64,000 bases of DNA. Origin: Nakamurella alba. Lineage in GTDB: Bacteria; Actinomycetota; Actinomycetes; Mycobacteriales; Nakamurellaceae. The notes under the pieces are model-generated. The model saw only the letters and a program-made list of their open reading frames with translations. It had not been told where the DNA came from and did no database searches. Positions 8,024-18,835 of the stretch are shown piece by piece; position 1 is the stretch's first letter; every line of letters starts with the position of its first letter. A program made the translations under genes and the position numbers. The stretch is taken from positions 930,001-994,000 of the forward strand of contig NZ_WLYK01000001.1 in the NCBI RefSeq assembly GCF_009707545.1, written 5' to 3'.

Positions 8024-11000
8024 ATGACCGAACCCACCGTTTCACTCGCGCAGGCGCTCGACGGCCTGCCGGCCCGGCTGCGGGTCCACGAGCTGGCCAA
8101 ACGCGCCGGGCTCACCTCCAAGGAGACACTGGCCCGGCTCGCCGCCGCGCATGACGTCTCGGTGCCGTCGGCCCAGTCCTCCGTGGACCGCGACGTTGCG
8201 GAGGCGCTGCTCACCGTTGTCCTCGGTGCCGACGTCGCGGCTGCTGACGCCGCTCCGGCGGAGGCCACACCGGTGGCGGCGGATTCGAACGAGGCCGCGC
8301 CGCTGTTCCTGCCGCCGGCCGAGGTGAAGACCCCCCGATCCCGCTCCCGCAAGCTGAAGGCCGCACCGGCGGAGGCTCGTGAGGCCATCGCCACCGAGCC
8401 GGCTGCAGAGCCGGGCTCGGACGCGGCCGACCCCGCCGTGGACGGCGCGGCCCCGGACGCAACGGCACCCGCGAAGCCGGCCCGCCGTCGTCGCGGCACG
8501 AAGGCCGCCACCGAGCCGGCTCCGGAACTCACCGACGCGTCGACCGCTGCATCGCCGACCGAGGCACCCGAGGCCACCGAGGAATCGGAGTCGACGTCCG
8601 CCGAGCAGAGCGCCGACGCCGCGAGCACCACCGAGCCGGCCGAGGGTGAGCAGGCCACCAGCGGGCGCGGTCGAGGCTCCCGACGCGGTCGCGGCGGCCG
8701 CCGTGGCCGTGGCGCCCGCGCCGGGGACGAGCCGTTGCCCGACGAGACCGAGGCACTCGCCCCCGCGGAGGCCGCCGATCCTGCCGAGGCCGTCGGGACC
8801 GACACCACCCCGTCGAACGAGAGCGACGACACCGAGTCCGCCGAGGGTGCGGCCGAGGACGACTCCGAGGAGACCGGCGAGGCCGGCGGCCGCCGTCGGC
8901 GCCGCCGCGGGCGCCGCGGTCGTGGCCGCCCCGTCGACGAGGCCGGTGAGACCGGCGACGACGAGACCTCCCGGTCCGCGGACGAAGTGGCAGCCGGCAG
9001 CACCGACGAGACCGGTTCCGCCGAGGACGAGGGCGACACCGACGACTCCGATTCCGATTCCGGGGACGCCGCCGAGGGTGCGGACGGCAGCCGCCGTCGC
9101 CGCCGGCGCCGGCGCCGCGGTGGTGACGGCGAGGCCGGCCGTGAGGACGACCCGGACAACACCGTCGTGCACGTGCGGGAGTCCCGCCCGGCCTCCGAGG
9201 AGGTCCAGGGTGTGCGCGGGTCCACCCGGCTGGAGGCGAAGCGGCAGCGCCGCCGGGACTCCCGCGAGTCCCGCGGCCGCCGTCCGCAGATCCTGACCGA
9301 GGCCGAGTTCCTGGCCCGCCGCGAGGCGGTCGACCGGGTGATGGCCGTCCGCCAGCGCGGGGACCTCGCCCAGGTCGCGCTGCTGGAGGACGGCGTGCTC
9401 GTCGAGCACTTCGTGTCCCGGGCCGGCTCCGAATCGCTGATGGGCAACATCTACCTCGGCCGGGTGCAGAACGTGCTGCCCTCCATGGAGGCGGCATTCG
9501 TCGACATCGGGCGCGGCCGGAACGCCGTGCTCTACGCCGGTGAGGTCAACTGGGACGCGGCCGGTCTGGCCGGCAAGGCGCGCCGCATCGAGACGGCGCT
9601 GAGCAGCGGCGACACCATCCTGGTCCAGGTCTCCAAGGACCCGGTGGGGCACAAGGGCGCCCGGCTCACCACGCAGATCTCGCTGCCGGGACGCTTCCTG
9701 GTCTACGTGCCGGGCGGCGGTGCCACCGGCATCTCGCGCAAGCTGCCCGACACCGAGCGCAAGCGGCTGAAGTCGATCCTGGACCGGATCGTGCCGGAGG
9801 ACGCCGGCGTCATCATCCGCACGGCTGCCGAGGGCGTCCCGGAGGAGGACCTGGCCCGCGACGTCGAGCGGCTGAAGTCGGCCTGGGAGGACATCCAGTC
9901 CCGGTCGCAGCAGAAGCAGAGCGCGCCGACCCTGCTGTCGGCCGAGCCGGACACGCTGATCAAGGTCGTCCGCGACCTGTTCAACTCCGACATCAACCGG
10001 CTCGTGCTGGACGGCCCGGACGTCTACCCGCAGCTGTCCGAGTACGTCACCGCGGTCGCGCCGGAACTGGCCGACCGGGTGGAGAAGTACGAGGCGCCGG
10101 CCGGCTCGTCGAAGGACGTCTTCTCCGGATTCCGGATCGACGAGCAGATCGCCAAGGCCCTCGAGCGCAAGGTGCACCTGCCGTCCGGCGGTTCGCTGGT
10201 CATCGACCGCACCGAGGCGATGACCGTCGTCGACGTCAACACCGGCAAGTACACCGGTTCCGGCGGCAACCTCGAGGAGACCGTCACCCGGAACAATCTG
10301 GAGGCGGCCGAGGAGATCGTGCGGCAGATGCGGCTGCGCGACATCGGCGGGATCATCGTCGTCGACTTCATCGACATGGTCCTGGAGAGCAACCGCGAGC
10401 TGGTGCTGCGCCGTCTCACCGAGGCCCTCGGCCGGGACCGCAGCCGGCACCAGGTCGCCGAGGTCACCTCGCTCGGCCTGGTCCAGATGACCCGCAAGAA
10501 GATGGGCACCGGGCTGGTCGAGGCGTTCTCCGAGCCCTGCCAGCACTGCGGCGGTCGCGGCATCGTGCTGCACGACGTCCCGGTGGAGCAGCACAGCCCG
10601 GACGACGACGGGGACAAGCGCGCTCGCGGCCGGCGCGGTCGCTCCGGTCAGGACAACAACCGCAACGGTGCCGGCGGGCAGAACTCGGGGTCCGGCGGAA
10701 GCCGTGCGGAGACCCCGGTCGAGCAGCCCCGCGTGGTGGTGCCGGGTGTCCGCAAGCCGGACCCGCGCGGGCCGAAGCCGCCGGGGTTCGCCGCTGCGGT
10801 GGCCGTGGCCGAGCACCCGGTCGACGGGGCGGTCGAGCAGGTGGTGGTGACCGCCGATGCGGCTGCTCCTGCCGAGGTGCCGTCCGAGGCCCCGGTGTCC
10901 GAGGAGTCGGCGGCGGACCGCGGCGCCCGCGAGGCAGCGGCGGCCGTGGCCTCGCTGCACCTGGGTGCCGGTGCGCGTCCGGCCGGTGCCGCACTGTCCG

Positions 11001-11494
11001 ACGATGCCTCGGCAGCGGTGTCGGCGGTGCTGGCGGCACTCGAGGCCCGCACCCGCGACACCGTGTCGCCGCTCGGTGAGCCGGCGGCGGACGCTGCTGT
11101 GGCCGGTGTCCTCGTCGACCCCGCGCAGGACGGCACCGCCGAGCGCACCACCGGGCGGCGGCGTGGCCGCAGGGCCGCCGGCCGCCCGGCCGGTCCCGCC
11201 GCATCGGAGACGACGTCCTTCCAGGGCATCACGGCCAACGGGTCGGACGGACCCGGGGCGGGCGCCGACGGTTCCACCGTCCACGGCTCCACCGCGGCCG
11301 TGCCCGTCACCGGCGTCGTGGTCATCGACAACGCCGTGACCACGGACCAGCCGACCCCGGCCGGCGGCACCGTCTCGGTGGGCGAGCCCGCCGGTGCGGC
11401 GCGCCCCCGTCGGCGCCGGGCCGCCAGCCGGCCGGCGGGCGCCCCGACCGGCGGCTCCACCGACGGTTTGGTGACGGAGCCGGACCGCGGGTAG
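8024..11494 (+). CDS. rne: Ribonuclease E/G with IF2N-like head and arginine-rich linker
   Basis: The main endoribonuclease of mRNA decay and rRNA/tRNA processing, 1156 residues. Residues about 16-63 ([17 protein letters not shown] and on) resemble the IF2 N-terminal domain. A linker of about 350 residues alternates acidic runs with Arg/Gly-rich RNA-binding patches. The catalytic core starts near residue 422: S1 domain, RNase-H-like and DNase-I-like parts with DVNTGKYTG near 735, and the zinc-link CQHCGG near 838. A disordered Ala/Pro/Arg tail of about 310 residues may bind partners. The ATG at 8024 has GAGAGGA nine bases upstream. A strong terminator separates it from rplU. Confidence 0.95.
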   Translation: MTEPTVSLAQALDGLPARLRVHELAKRAGLTSKETLARLAAAHDVSVPSAQSSVDRDVAEALLTVVLGADVAAADAAPAEATPVAADSNEAAPLFLPPAEVKTPRSRSRKLKAAPAEAREAIATEPAAEPGSDAADPAVDGAAPDATAPAKPARRRRGTKAATEPAPELTDASTAASPTEAPEATEESESTSAEQSADAASTTEPAEGEQATSGRGRGSRRGRGGRRGRGARAGDEPLPDETEALAPAEAADPAEAVGTDTTPSNESDDTESAEGAAEDDSEETGEAGGRRRRRRGRRGRGRPVDEAGETGDDETSRSADEVAAGSTDETGSAEDEGDTDDSDSDSGDAAEGADGSRRRRRRRRRGGDGEAGREDDPDNTVVHVRESRPASEEVQGVRGSTRLEAKRQRRRDSRESRGRRPQILTEAEFLARREAVDRVMAVRQRGDLAQVALLEDGVLVEHFVSRAGSESLMGNIYLGRVQNVLPSMEAAFVDIGRGRNAVLYAGEVNWDAAGLAGKARRIETALSSGDTILVQVSKDPVGHKGARLTTQISLPGRFLVYVPGGGATGISRKLPDTERKRLKSILDRIVPEDAGVIIRTAAEGVPEEDLARDVERLKSAWEDIQSRSQQKQSAPTLLSAEPDTLIKVVRDLFNSDINRLVLDGPDVYPQLSEYVTAVAPELADRVEKYEAPAGSSKDVFSGFRIDEQIAKALERKVHLPSGGSLVIDRTEAMTVVDVNTGKYTGSGGNLEETVTRNNLEAAEEIVRQMRLRDIGGIIVVDFIDMVLESNRELVLRRLTEALGRDRSRHQVAEVTSLGLVQMTRKKMGTGLVEAFSEPCQHCGGRGIVLHDVPVEQHSPDDDGDKRARGRRGRSGQDNNRNGAGGQNSGSGGSRAETPVEQPRVVVPGVRKPDPRGPKPPGFAAAVAVAEHPVDGAVEQVVVTADAAAPAEVPSEAPVSEESAADRGAREAAAAVASLHLGAGARPAGAALSDDASAAVSAVLAALEARTRDTVSPLGEPAADAAVAGVLVDPAQDGTAERTTGRRRGRRAAGRPAGPAASETTSFQGITANGSDGPGAGADGSTVHGSTAAVPVTGVVVIDNAVTTDQPTPAGGTVSVGEPAGAARPRRRRAASRPAGAPTGGSTDGLVTEPDRG

Positions 11495-11507
11495 AGTGTG
11501 CAGTCGG

Positions 11508-11530
11508 CCCGCTGCCAGGCAGCGGGTTTT
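11508..11530 (+). terminator. Rho-independent terminator after rne
   Basis: CCCGCTG-CCAGG-CAGCGGG followed by TTTT, starting 13 bases after the rne stop codon. The arms are perfectly complementary. It ends rne transcription before the rplU promoter region, though a leader role for rplU cannot be excluded. Confidence 0.8.
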
Positions 11531-11715
11531 GCAGTGCCCGTCGTCGGATCCCGGTTCCCGGGACGCCGCAGGCCGGAGCCCGGGAGGGCCGGGCCGCGAG
11601 TTCGACAGGGCGGCGCGGCGACAAGTGCAGCAGTGGTTCGGCAGCAGTGCAGTGCGGTAACAAGCGCGGTAGAGAAGACAACGAGCAGTACAGGACAGGG
11701 AAGGCGCGTCACATC

Positions 11716-12030
11716 ATGTACGCGATCGTCAAGACCGGCGGCAAGCAGTACAAGGTCGCCGAGGGCGATGTCATCGAGGTCGAGAAGCTCGAGGGCGAGC
11801 CCGGCGCTGCCGTCACCCTCCCGGCCGTGCTGCTCGTGGACGGCACCGACGTCACGGCCGCTGCGGCGGACCTCGCCGGCGTCACCGTCTCCGGTGAGCT
11901 GCTGGCCCACACCAAGGGCCCGAAGATCGTCATCCACAAGTTCAAGAACAAGACCGGCTACCACAAGCGCCAGGGTCACCGCCAGCCGCTGACCAAGGTC
12001 CGCGTCACCGGTATCTCTGTCGCCGGCTGA
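11716..12030 (+). CDS. rplU: 50S ribosomal protein L21
   Basis: Ribosomal protein bL21, 104 residues, full length. It begins [18 protein letters not shown], the highly conserved N-terminus, and ends with the basic [11 protein letters not shown] segment that contacts 23S rRNA. The ATG at 11716 has GGGAAGG ten bases upstream. It is followed after 16 bases by rpmA, as in nearly all bacteria. Confidence 0.99.
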   Translation: MYAIVKTGGKQYKVAEGDVIEVEKLEGEPGAAVTLPAVLLVDGTDVTAAAADLAGVTVSGELLAHTKGPKIVIHKFKNKTGYHKRQGHRQPLTKVRVTGISVAG

Positions 12031-12046
12031 ATCAGGGAGATCTGAC

Positions 12047-12310
12047 ATGGCACACAAGAAGGGCGCATCCAGCTCCCGCAACGGTCGTGACTCGAACGCC
12101 CAGCGCCTCGGCGTCAAGCGCTTCGGTGGCCAGGTCGTCGTCGCCGGCGAGATCCTGATCCGTCAGCGCGGCACCAAGTTCCACCCGGGCGACGGCGTCG
12201 GCCGCGGCAAGGACGACACCCTCTTCGCCCTGGTCCCCGGCTCGGTCGAGTTCGGTACCAAGCGTGGCCGCAAGACGGTCAACATCGTGGCCCAGCCGGC
12301 CCAGGTCTGA
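12047..12310 (+). CDS. rpmA: 50S ribosomal protein L27
   Basis: Ribosomal protein bL27, 87 residues, near the peptidyl-transferase centre. The N-terminus [20 protein letters not shown] is canonical and shows no extra leader peptide of the kind cleaved in Firmicutes. A ribosome site (AGGGAGA) lies just before the ATG. It is the last gene of the rplU-rpmA unit, closed by a strong hairpin. Confidence 0.99.
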   Translation: MAHKKGASSSRNGRDSNAQRLGVKRFGGQVVVAGEILIRQRGTKFHPGDGVGRGKDDTLFALVPGSVEFGTKRGRKTVNIVAQPAQV

Positions 12311-12335
12311 GACCGGCCACCACGCAGCAGCTCTC

Positions 12336-12380
12336 CCACGAGGGGCGACGCCGGTACTCCACCGGGGTCGCCCCTCGTGG
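12336..12380. terminator. Long hairpin after rpmA without U-tract
   Basis: A perfect 14-bp stem (CCACGAGGGGCGAC with its complement) continues, after one G-G mismatch, into an inner 5-bp stem (CCGGT/ACCGG) with a 5-base loop. No T-run follows. Such hairpins are frequent behind high-GC actinobacterial operons and probably end or stabilise the rplU-rpmA mRNA. Confidence 0.7.
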
Positions 12381-12486
12381 CGTTCCGGGGGACCGCACCG
12401 GAACACCGCACCAGGTAGTACTCCGCTGAGAAGTCCCCGCCCAGCAGTCCCGTAGGTCCCGCAGTACCTGATCGTTGGAGGTCCCC

Positions 12487-13950
12487 ATGGCCCGGTTCGT
12501 CGATCGAGCCGTCCTGCACGTGCAGGCCGGTGACGGTGGGCACGGTTGCGCCTCCGTGCATCGCGAGAAGTTCAAGCCGCTGGGCGGCCCGGACGGCGGG
12601 AACGGCGGCAACGGCGGCGACGTGACGCTGGTCGTCGACCCCGGCGTGCACACCCTGCTGGACTTCCACTTCCGCCCGCACGCGAAGGCCGGCAACGGCC
12701 GCCCGGGCCACGGCGACCACCGCGACGGCGCCAACGGCGGCGGACTCGAGCTGCACGTGCCCGCGGGCACCGTCGTGCTGGACGCCGACGGTCACGTCCT
12801 CGCCGACCTGGTGCCGGGTACTTCCTACGTCGCCGCCAAGGGCGGCCGCGGCGGGCTGGGCAACGCCTCGCTGGCCTCCCGGTCCCGCAAGGCACCGGGC
12901 TTCGCACTGCTCGGCGAGGCCGGGGAGGCCGCCGAGCTGACCCTGGAGCTCAAGTCCATGGCCGACGTCGGCCTGGTCGGCTTCCCCAGCGCCGGCAAGA
13001 GCTCGCTGGTGTCCGTGCTGTCGGCGGCCCGGCCCAAGATCGCGGACTACCCGTTCACCACGCTGGAGCCGCACCTGGGTGTGGTCACCGCCGGGTCCGA
13101 GGTGTTCACCATCGCCGACGTCCCGGGTCTGATCCCCGGTGCGAGCGAGGGTCGCGGCCTGGGACTCGAGTTCCTCCGGCACATCGAGCGCTGCTCGGTG
13201 CTGGTGCACGTCGTCGACTGCGCCACCTACGAGCCGGACCGCGATCCGGCCTCCGACATCGCCACCCTCGAGGCCGAGCTGGCCAACTACACCCCGTCGC
13301 TGGCCGGCGACCTCGCCGACCGCCCGCGTCTGGTGGTGCTCAACAAGATCGACGTCCCCGAGGCCCGGGAACTCGCCGAGTTCGTCCGCGACGACCTGGT
13401 GGCCGCCGGCCACCGGGTGTTCCTGGTGTCGACCGCCACCCACGAGGGTCTCGACGCGCTGCGCTTCGCCCTCGCCGAGGTGGTCGCCGCCGACCGGGCC
13501 AGCCGTCCCGTCAAGCGGACCGAGCGGATCATCATCCGGCCGCAGGCGGTCAACGAGGACCAGTTCACCGTCGTCCCGGATCCGGAGGAGCCGGGCGGGT
13601 ACCTGGTGCAGGGCGTGCGCCCAGAGCGCTGGATCAAGCAGACCGACTTCTCCAACGACGAGGCCGTCGGGTACCTGGCCGACCGGCTCGCCCGGCTCGG
13701 GGTGGAGGACAAGCTCGCGAAACTCGGTGCCTCGCCGGGTGATCCGGTGCGTATCGGGCACGTCAGCTTCGACTGGGAGCCGACCGTCGGGATGGGCGAG
13801 GACTACACGCCGACCGGCCGCGGTACCGACGGCCGCATCGACCGGGTGGACCGGGTCGGGGCTGCCGAGCGCAAGGCGCTGCACCGGCTGCGCCGTGGCC
13901 TGCCGGTGCAGGACGAGGAGTTCGAGGACCTGCAGGGCGACATCCGGTGA
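12487..13950 (+). CDS. obgE: GTPase Obg/CgtA
   Basis: An essential ribosome-associated GTPase for 50S assembly and stress control, 487 residues. The glycine-rich Obg fold fills residues 1-160. The G domain has G1 GFPSAGKSS near 165, the switch [11 protein letters not shown]3 DVPGL and G4 NKID. The C-terminal OCT domain (about 340-430, with QTDF-type motif) is present, followed by a charged tail. The ATG at 12487 has TTGGAGG five bases upstream. The stop overlaps the GTG of proB. Confidence 0.98.
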   Translation: MARFVDRAVLHVQAGDGGHGCASVHREKFKPLGGPDGGNGGNGGDVTLVVDPGVHTLLDFHFRPHAKAGNGRPGHGDHRDGANGGGLELHVPAGTVVLDADGHVLADLVPGTSYVAAKGGRGGLGNASLASRSRKAPGFALLGEAGEAAELTLELKSMADVGLVGFPSAGKSSLVSVLSAARPKIADYPFTTLEPHLGVVTAGSEVFTIADVPGLIPGASEGRGLGLEFLRHIERCSVLVHVVDCATYEPDRDPASDIATLEAELANYTPSLAGDLADRPRLVVLNKIDVPEARELAEFVRDDLVAAGHRVFLVSTATHEGLDALRFALAEVVAADRASRPVKRTERIIIRPQAVNEDQFTVVPDPEEPGGYLVQGVRPERWIKQTDFSNDEAVGYLADRLARLGVEDKLAKLGASPGDPVRIGHVSFDWEPTVGMGEDYTPTGRGTDGRIDRVDRVGAAERKALHRLRRGLPVQDEEFEDLQGDIR

Positions 13951-15215
13951 CCGTCGCTGCCGGCGGCCAGACCGCCCCTGCCACGGTGTCCGCGACCCGC
14001 ACGGCGATCGCGGCCGCCCGGACCGTCGTGGTCAAGGTCGGGTCGTCGTCGCTGACCACGGCGGCCGGCGGTCTGGACCCGGCGCGGCTGGACGCGCTGG
14101 TCGACGCACTGGCCGCCCGGGTGGCCGCCGGGACGCACCTGGTCCTCGTCTCCTCCGGCGCGATCGCCGCCGGTCTCGCGCCGCTCGGCCTGGCCCGTCG
14201 TCCCCGCGATCTGGCGACCCAGCAGGCCGCCGCGTCGGTCGGCCAGCAGCTGCTGGCCCAGCGCTACGCCGGGTCCTTCGCCCGGCACGGGCTGACCGTC
14301 GGCCAGGTCCTGCTCACCGGTGACGACGTGGTGCGCCGCGCCCACTACCGCAACGCCCAGCGCACCTTCGGCAAGCTGCTCGGCTTCGGGGTCGTCCCGG
14401 TCGTCAACGAGAACGACACCGTCGCCACCGAGGAGATCAAGTTCGGCGACAACGACCGGCTGGCCGCGCTCGTCGCGCACCTGGTCGGGGCCGATGCCCT
14501 GGTCCTGCTGTCCGACGTGGACGCGCTGCACACCGGCGATCCCCGGCTGCCCGGCTCCGAGCAGATCCCCGAGGTGGCCGACGCCACCGCCCTGGCCGAT
14601 GTCGAGATCGCCACCTCCAGCAGCGATGTCGGCACCGGAGGGATGGGCTCGAAGCTCACCGCGGCGCTGACCGCGACCGGCGCCGGGATCCCGGTGCTGC
14701 TGGCATCGGCGGAGGCAGCGGCCGCCGCACTGGTCACCCCGGGACCGGACGGCACCGTGGTGCCGACGGTCGGCACCGCCTTCGCCCCGGCGCTGCGACG
14801 GACCAGTGCCCGCCTGTTCTGGCTCCGGCACGCCGCGCACTCCTCCGGGTCGCTGCAGCTCGACGCCGGCGCTGTCGCTGCGGTGGTGCAGCGCCGCAAA
14901 TCCCTGCTCGCGGCCGGGATCACGGGGTGGACCGGCGAGTTCGACTCCGGTGACGTGGTGGACCTGCTGGGTCCGGACGGCATCGTGGTCGCCAGGGGGT
15001 TCGTCGCCCACGACGCGACCGAGATGCCGCTCGTGGTGGGCCGCAAGACCGCCGAACTGCCCGAGTCGCTGCGTCACGAGGTGGTGCACGCCGACGACCT
15101 GGTGTCCGTGCAATCCGCGCAGCCCGTGCAGTCTGCGCAGCCCGGTGGGGCCGGGCCGGTTCCGGGTACTCGTGCAGGCGCAGCAGGTCCGGCGGCCGAG
15201 AAGGAGAGCGCATGA
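13947..15215 (+). CDS. proB: Glutamate 5-kinase
   Basis: First enzyme of proline synthesis: it phosphorylates glutamate. The 422-residue protein has the amino-acid kinase domain with the ATP-binding KVGSSSLT near the start, [12 protein letters not shown] and the GTGGMGSK loop, then a C-terminal PUA domain (about 280-370). A low-complexity tail rich in Ser/Ala/Gln/Pro follows. The GTG start overlaps the obgE stop, and the end overlaps proA (ATGA). Feedback inhibition by proline is usual for the family. Confidence 0.97.
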   Translation: MTVAAGGQTAPATVSATRTAIAAARTVVVKVGSSSLTTAAGGLDPARLDALVDALAARVAAGTHLVLVSSGAIAAGLAPLGLARRPRDLATQQAAASVGQQLLAQRYAGSFARHGLTVGQVLLTGDDVVRRAHYRNAQRTFGKLLGFGVVPVVNENDTVATEEIKFGDNDRLAALVAHLVGADALVLLSDVDALHTGDPRLPGSEQIPEVADATALADVEIATSSSDVGTGGMGSKLTAALTATGAGIPVLLASAEAAAAALVTPGPDGTVVPTVGTAFAPALRRTSARLFWLRHAAHSSGSLQLDAGAVAAVVQRRKSLLAAGITGWTGEFDSGDVVDLLGPDGIVVARGFVAHDATEMPLVVGRKTAELPESLRHEVVHADDLVSVQSAQPVQSAQPGGAGPVPGTRAGAAGPAAEKESA

Positions 15216-16513
15216 CCACCACCCAGGCACCCCGCATCGTGGCCGCGGGCAAGGAAGAGGTGCTGGCCTCGGCGCGGCGGGCGAAGGACGCGGCGGCCGG
15301 GCTCGCGCTGCTCACCCCCGCCGCCAAGGACGCTGCGCTGCGGGCGATGTCGGCCCGGATCCGGGCCGGGTCCACGGTGATCCTGGAGGCGAACGCGGAG
15401 GACGTGGCGGCCGGCCGCGGGGCCGGGATGAGCGACGCGCTGATCGACCGGCTGACCCTGACCGCCGCGCGCATCGAGTCGATGGCCGCCGGACTCGACG
15501 CGCTCACCGCGCTGCCCGACCCGGTGGGTGAGATCGTCCGCGGGTCCGTGCTGCCGAACGGCCTGCGCCTGACCCAACGGCGGGTGCCGATGGGTGTGGT
15601 GGCGATCATCTACGAGGCGCGGCCGAACGTCACCGTCGACGCCGCCGGTATCGCGCTCAAGGCCGGGAACGCCGCCCTGCTGCGGGGTTCCGCCTCGGCG
15701 CAGTCCAGCAACCGGGTGCTGGTGGACCTGCTCGCCGCCGGTGCGGCGGACGCCGGACTCCCCGCGGACTCCGTGCAGCTGGTGCCCGGGACGGACCGGG
15801 ACTCGGTGCAGCACCTGATGACCGCGCGCGGGCTGGTCGACGTGATCATCCCGCGGGGCGGCGCCGGACTGATCCAGGCAGTGGTGAACGGTTCCACGGT
15901 GCCGGTGATCGAGACCGGGATCGGCAACTGCCATGTCTACGTGGACCGCACCGCCGACCTGTCGATGGCGGTCGACATCCTGGTCAACTCCAAGGCGCGC
16001 CGGCCCTCGGTGTGCAACGCGGCCGAGACCCTGCTGGTGCACGCCGATGTCGCCGGGGTCTTCGTGCCGCTCGCGCTCGCCGCGCTGGCCGCCGCCGACG
16101 TGACCGTGCACGGCGACCCCTCGATCGTCGAGATCGCCGCCGGTGCCTCGCACGTCGTGCCGGCGGCTGCGGCCGACTGGGACACCGAGTTCCTGTCGCT
16201 GGACCTGGCGGCCGCGGTCGTCGACGACCTGGACGCGGCGATCGCGCACATCGCGGCGCACGGCACCGGGCACACCGAGGCGATCGTCACCGGGTCGCTG
16301 GAGGCGGCGGAGACGTTCACCTCCCGGGTGGACGCGGCCGCGGTGATGGTCAATGCCTCCACCGCGTTCACCGACGGTGGCGAGTTCGGTTTCGGTGCCG
16401 AGATCGGCATCTCGACGCAGAAGCTGCACGCCCGCGGGCCGATGGGGCTGGCCGAGCTGACCAGTACCAAGTACGTCGTGGTCGGCGACGGGCAGACCCG
16501 GGCGAGCTCGTGA
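15212..16513 (+). CDS. proA: Glutamate-5-semialdehyde dehydrogenase (gamma-glutamyl phosphate reductase)
   Basis: Second enzyme of proline synthesis: it reduces gamma-glutamyl phosphate with NADPH. The 433-residue protein shows the aldehyde-dehydrogenase-type fold, with [28 protein letters not shown] and the catalytic cysteine in [10 protein letters not shown]. The end with [20 protein letters not shown] is family-typical. It overlaps proB and nadD by four bases on each side, so the operon is tightly coupled. Confidence 0.97.
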   Translation: MTTTQAPRIVAAGKEEVLASARRAKDAAAGLALLTPAAKDAALRAMSARIRAGSTVILEANAEDVAAGRGAGMSDALIDRLTLTAARIESMAAGLDALTALPDPVGEIVRGSVLPNGLRLTQRRVPMGVVAIIYEARPNVTVDAAGIALKAGNAALLRGSASAQSSNRVLVDLLAAGAADAGLPADSVQLVPGTDRDSVQHLMTARGLVDVIIPRGGAGLIQAVVNGSTVPVIETGIGNCHVYVDRTADLSMAVDILVNSKARRPSVCNAAETLLVHADVAGVFVPLALAALAAADVTVHGDPSIVEIAAGASHVVPAAAADWDTEFLSLDLAAAVVDDLDAAIAHIAAHGTGHTEAIVTGSLEAAETFTSRVDAAAVMVNASTAFTDGGEFGFGAEIGISTQKLHARGPMGLAELTSTKYVVVGDGQTRASS

Positions 16514-17208
16514 TCCCACACGCGGACGACGGCACCCGACGCCGGATCGGCGTCATGGGTGGCACTTTCGACCCGATCCATCACGGCCACCTGGTGGCCG
16601 CGTCCGAGGTCAGCCACCGCTTCGGCCTGGACGAGGTGATCTTCGTGCCGACCGGCCAGCCGTGGCAGAAGTCCGGGGTGAGCGCGGCGGAGCACCGCTA
16701 CCTGATGACGGTGATCGCCACCGCGGCGAACCCGCGGTTCACCGTGAGCCGGGTTGACATCGACCGGGTCGGACCCACCTACACCCGGGACACGCTGACC
16801 GACCTGCGGGCCGAGGAGCCCGACGCGGACTGGTTCTTCATCACCGGCGCGGACGCGCTGTCGGCGATCATGAGCTGGAAGGACGTGGACCGGCTCTTCG
16901 ACCTGGCCCACTTCATCGGGGTCACCCGGCCCGGGTACGTGCTCTCCGAGGGCCGGCTGCCGGCCGGCGCGGTGACACTGCTCGAGGTCCCGGCCCTGGC
17001 CATCTCGTCCACCGACTGCCGGCGCCGCGTGGCCGAGGGCATCCCGGTCTGGTACCTGGTGCCCGACGGGGTCGTCCAGTACATCGCCAAGCACGGGCTC
17101 TACCCGTCCGCGCTCCCACCGGGGCCGTCCGCGGCCGCCGTACCGATCACTGCCGGGGCGCCCGCCCCGGTCCCGCACCAGCAGTTCCCCGAACAGGAGT
17201 CAGAGTGA
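16510..17208 (+). CDS. nadD: Nicotinate-nucleotide adenylyltransferase
   Basis: Makes nicotinate adenine dinucleotide from nicotinate mononucleotide and ATP in NAD synthesis. The nucleotidyltransferase motif [12 protein letters not shown] lies at residues 17-28, with [10 protein letters not shown] near residue 170 as the second ATP-binding motif. The GTG at 16510 overlaps the proA stop; an ATG at 16555 would leave almost no residues before the motif. The C-terminal 30 residues are Pro/Ala-rich and lie beyond the usual domain. The end overlaps rsfS. Confidence 0.95.
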   Translation: MIPHADDGTRRRIGVMGGTFDPIHHGHLVAASEVSHRFGLDEVIFVPTGQPWQKSGVSAAEHRYLMTVIATAANPRFTVSRVDIDRVGPTYTRDTLTDLRAEEPDADWFFITGADALSAIMSWKDVDRLFDLAHFIGVTRPGYVLSEGRLPAGAVTLLEVPALAISSTDCRRRVAEGIPVWYLVPDGVVQYIAKHGLYPSALPPGPSAAAVPITAGAPAPVPHQQFPEQESE

Positions 17209-17684
17209 CCGCCACCGAGAAGTCCGTCGAGCTCGCCGGTATCGCCGCGCAGGCGGCGGCCGACAAGCTGGCCGCGGACATCACCATCGTCGACGTGTCG
17301 GACCGGTTGGCCATCACCGACTGCTTCGTCATCGTCACCGGGTCCAACGAGCGCCAGGTCGGCGCCATCGTCGACGGTGTCGAGGAGCAGATGCGTGCCG
17401 CCGGGGTGAAGCCGCTGCGCCGCGAGGGCGAGCGGGACGGGCGCTGGGTGCTGCTCGACTTCGTCGACATCGTGGTGCACGTGCAGCATTCCGAGGAGCG
17501 GGTGTTCTACGCGCTGGACCGGCTCTGGAAGGACTGCCCGACCATCCCGTTCGTCGACAAGGACGCGCCTGCTGCTGCTCCCGCGAGTGCTGGTGTCGAT
17601 TCCGGTGTGTCGGCCGATGCCGCGGATGAGCCCGTGGACGAGCCCGCCGACGAGGTCGTGGGCGACGAGCCGGCGCAGCGGTGA
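17205..17684 (+). CDS. rsfS: Ribosomal silencing factor RsfS
   Basis: RsfS (DUF143/Iojap) binds uL14 and keeps ribosomal subunits apart in starvation. Residues 1-115 carry the domain, with [19 protein letters not shown] and the [14 protein letters not shown] strand. The C-terminal 40 residues are acidic and of low complexity. GTG start overlapping nadD; the end overlaps the next gene. The nadD-rsfS-phosphatase order is conserved in actinobacteria. Confidence 0.95.
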   Translation: MTATEKSVELAGIAAQAAADKLAADITIVDVSDRLAITDCFVIVTGSNERQVGAIVDGVEEQMRAAGVKPLRREGERDGRWVLLDFVDIVVHVQHSEERVFYALDRLWKDCPTIPFVDKDAPAAAPASAGVDSGVSADAADEPVDEPADEVVGDEPAQR

Positions 17685-18334
17685 GCCTGCAGCACCTGAT
17701 CCTGCTGCGGCACGGCGAGACCGACTGGAACGCGGTCCGGCGCATGCAGGGCCACCGCGACATCCCGCTCAACGACACCGGTCTGGCCCAGGCCGCCGCG
17801 GCCGCCCCGTCGGTCGCCGCGCTGCGGCCGGAGATCATCGTGTCCTCCGACCTGGCCCGGGCGTTCGCCACGGCAGGAGCGGTAGCGGCGATCACCGGTC
17901 AGCAGATCGTCGTCGACCAGCGGCTGCGGGAGACCTCGCTCGGTCTCTGGGAGGGGCTCACCCGGGAGGACGTGGTCGCCGGGTGGCCCGGCGAGTGGCA
18001 GCAGTGGCGGACCACCTCGGCGCACTACGCGCCGCCGGAGGGGGAGTCCCGGTCGCAGGTGGCGGCCCGGGCCGCGGCCGTTGTCGACGAGCTCGACGCC
18101 GGCGACACCGGCCGGGCCCTGCTGGTCGCCCACGGCGGGCTGATCGTCGGCCTGACCGGCCGGCTGCTCGAGCTGCCGGCGGACTCCTGGAGTGCGCTGA
18201 TCGGCGTCGGCAACTGCCACTGGGTCGAGCTGCACCGCCTCGACGGCCGCTGGCGTCTGCACTCCTACAACGCCGGTCTCGGCGGGGTCGTGCTGCCCGG
18301 CAGCGAGGACGAGGAGGCCGTCGCCGGCGTCTGA
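17681..18334 (+). CDS. Histidine phosphatase (phosphoglycerate-mutase-like)
   Basis: A 217-residue member of the histidine phosphatase superfamily. The catalytic RHGETDWN is at residues 8-15 and the second histidine lies in LLVAHGGLIVGL near 150. The position after rsfS matches the gene often called gpm2 in mycobacteria, whose members are more likely phosphatases (for example for sugar phosphates) than glycolytic mutases. It ends with an acidic tail. It is the last gene of the obgE-proBA-nadD-rsfS operon; about 500 gene-free bases follow. Confidence 0.9.
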   Translation: MSLQHLILLRHGETDWNAVRRMQGHRDIPLNDTGLAQAAAAAPSVAALRPEIIVSSDLARAFATAGAVAAITGQQIVVDQRLRETSLGLWEGLTREDVVAGWPGEWQQWRTTSAHYAPPEGESRSQVAARAAAVVDELDAGDTGRALLVAHGGLIVGLTGRLLELPADSWSALIGVGNCHWVELHRLDGRWRLHSYNAGLGGVVLPGSEDEEAVAGV

Positions 18335-18756
18335 CCCGTGGCCATTGCGGCCATTGCCTGCGGCCATGGCCTGCGTCCGGGCCTGGCGTGAGGGTCGGAC
18401 CCGGCCGCCACGGGGCCCGCGCCACCGGGGTGGGGATGGTGCGGCCGGGTGCGGCCGGATCCGATCTCTTGCAGGTGCCGGAGGGGAGCGGTCGGGGTCG
18501 ATCCCCGGTCCGACGACCACAGGAGCGACGGGTCGGGCTCCTGATACAGGGCCGGTCTCCCGGGTCTCCCGGTCTCCCGCTGTCCCCGGACTCCTGGTGC
18601 CTCCCGGACCTCGGGGAGTTCGTGAACTCCTGGGCCCTTCCCGATCCGGCCGGCGTCACCGGGCCGGCCGGCATCCGGGTCCGGCTGGTGTCTCCTGGTC
18701 CGGTCGCCTGCTGCTGGCCCGCTTGTCTCCCGCTGGCGCGGTCCATCCGTGCGGCG

Positions 18757-18783
18757 TTGTCCACAGACCGCTCGTTGTCCACA
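18757..18783 (+). promoter_or_regulatory. Two direct DnaA boxes upstream of comEA
   Basis: TTGTCCACA occurs at 18757-18765 and again at 18775-18783, same strand, 18 bp apart start to start. This 9-mer is the established actinobacterial (Streptomyces-type) DnaA-box consensus. The pair sits about 17 bases before the predicted -35 box of comEA. Confidence 0.7.
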
Positions 18784-18799
18784 GCCGAGCCGGTGCCGG

Positions 18800-18828
18800 T
18801 CGACCACGCGACCACGGGTTCCTAGCGT
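18800..18828 (+). promoter_or_regulatory. Predicted leaderless promoter of comEA-comEC
   Basis: TCGACC and TAGCGT are spaced 17 bp (4 of 6 matches to TTGACA for the first, TANNNT for the second). The -10 ends seven bases before the GTG at 18836 and no Shine-Dalgarno sequence is present. Confidence 0.5.
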
Positions 18829-18835
18829 CGGACGG

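Larger units (their letters stand above)
18335..18835. other. Gene-free stretch between the phosphatase gene and comEA
   Basis: No coding sequence is supported. It holds short direct repeats (ggccattgc-like near 18340-18370, gtctcccgg three times near 18557-18585), a 7-bp inverted repeat GGAGTTC/GAACTCC at 18616-18631, two DnaA boxes at 18757-18783 and a promoter-like element just before comEA. Confidence 0.6.

Noticed and set aside
6421-9450. Open reverse-strand frame of about 1000 codons over the ABC permease and rne start
   Set aside because: It is a GC-skew shadow: low-complexity Ser/Arg/Pro translation, no domain, no ribosome site, opposite two well-supported genes.
8042-11284. Open reverse-strand frame of 1080 codons opposite rne
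   Set aside because: It mirrors the third-position GC pattern of rne; the translation has no recognisable motif.
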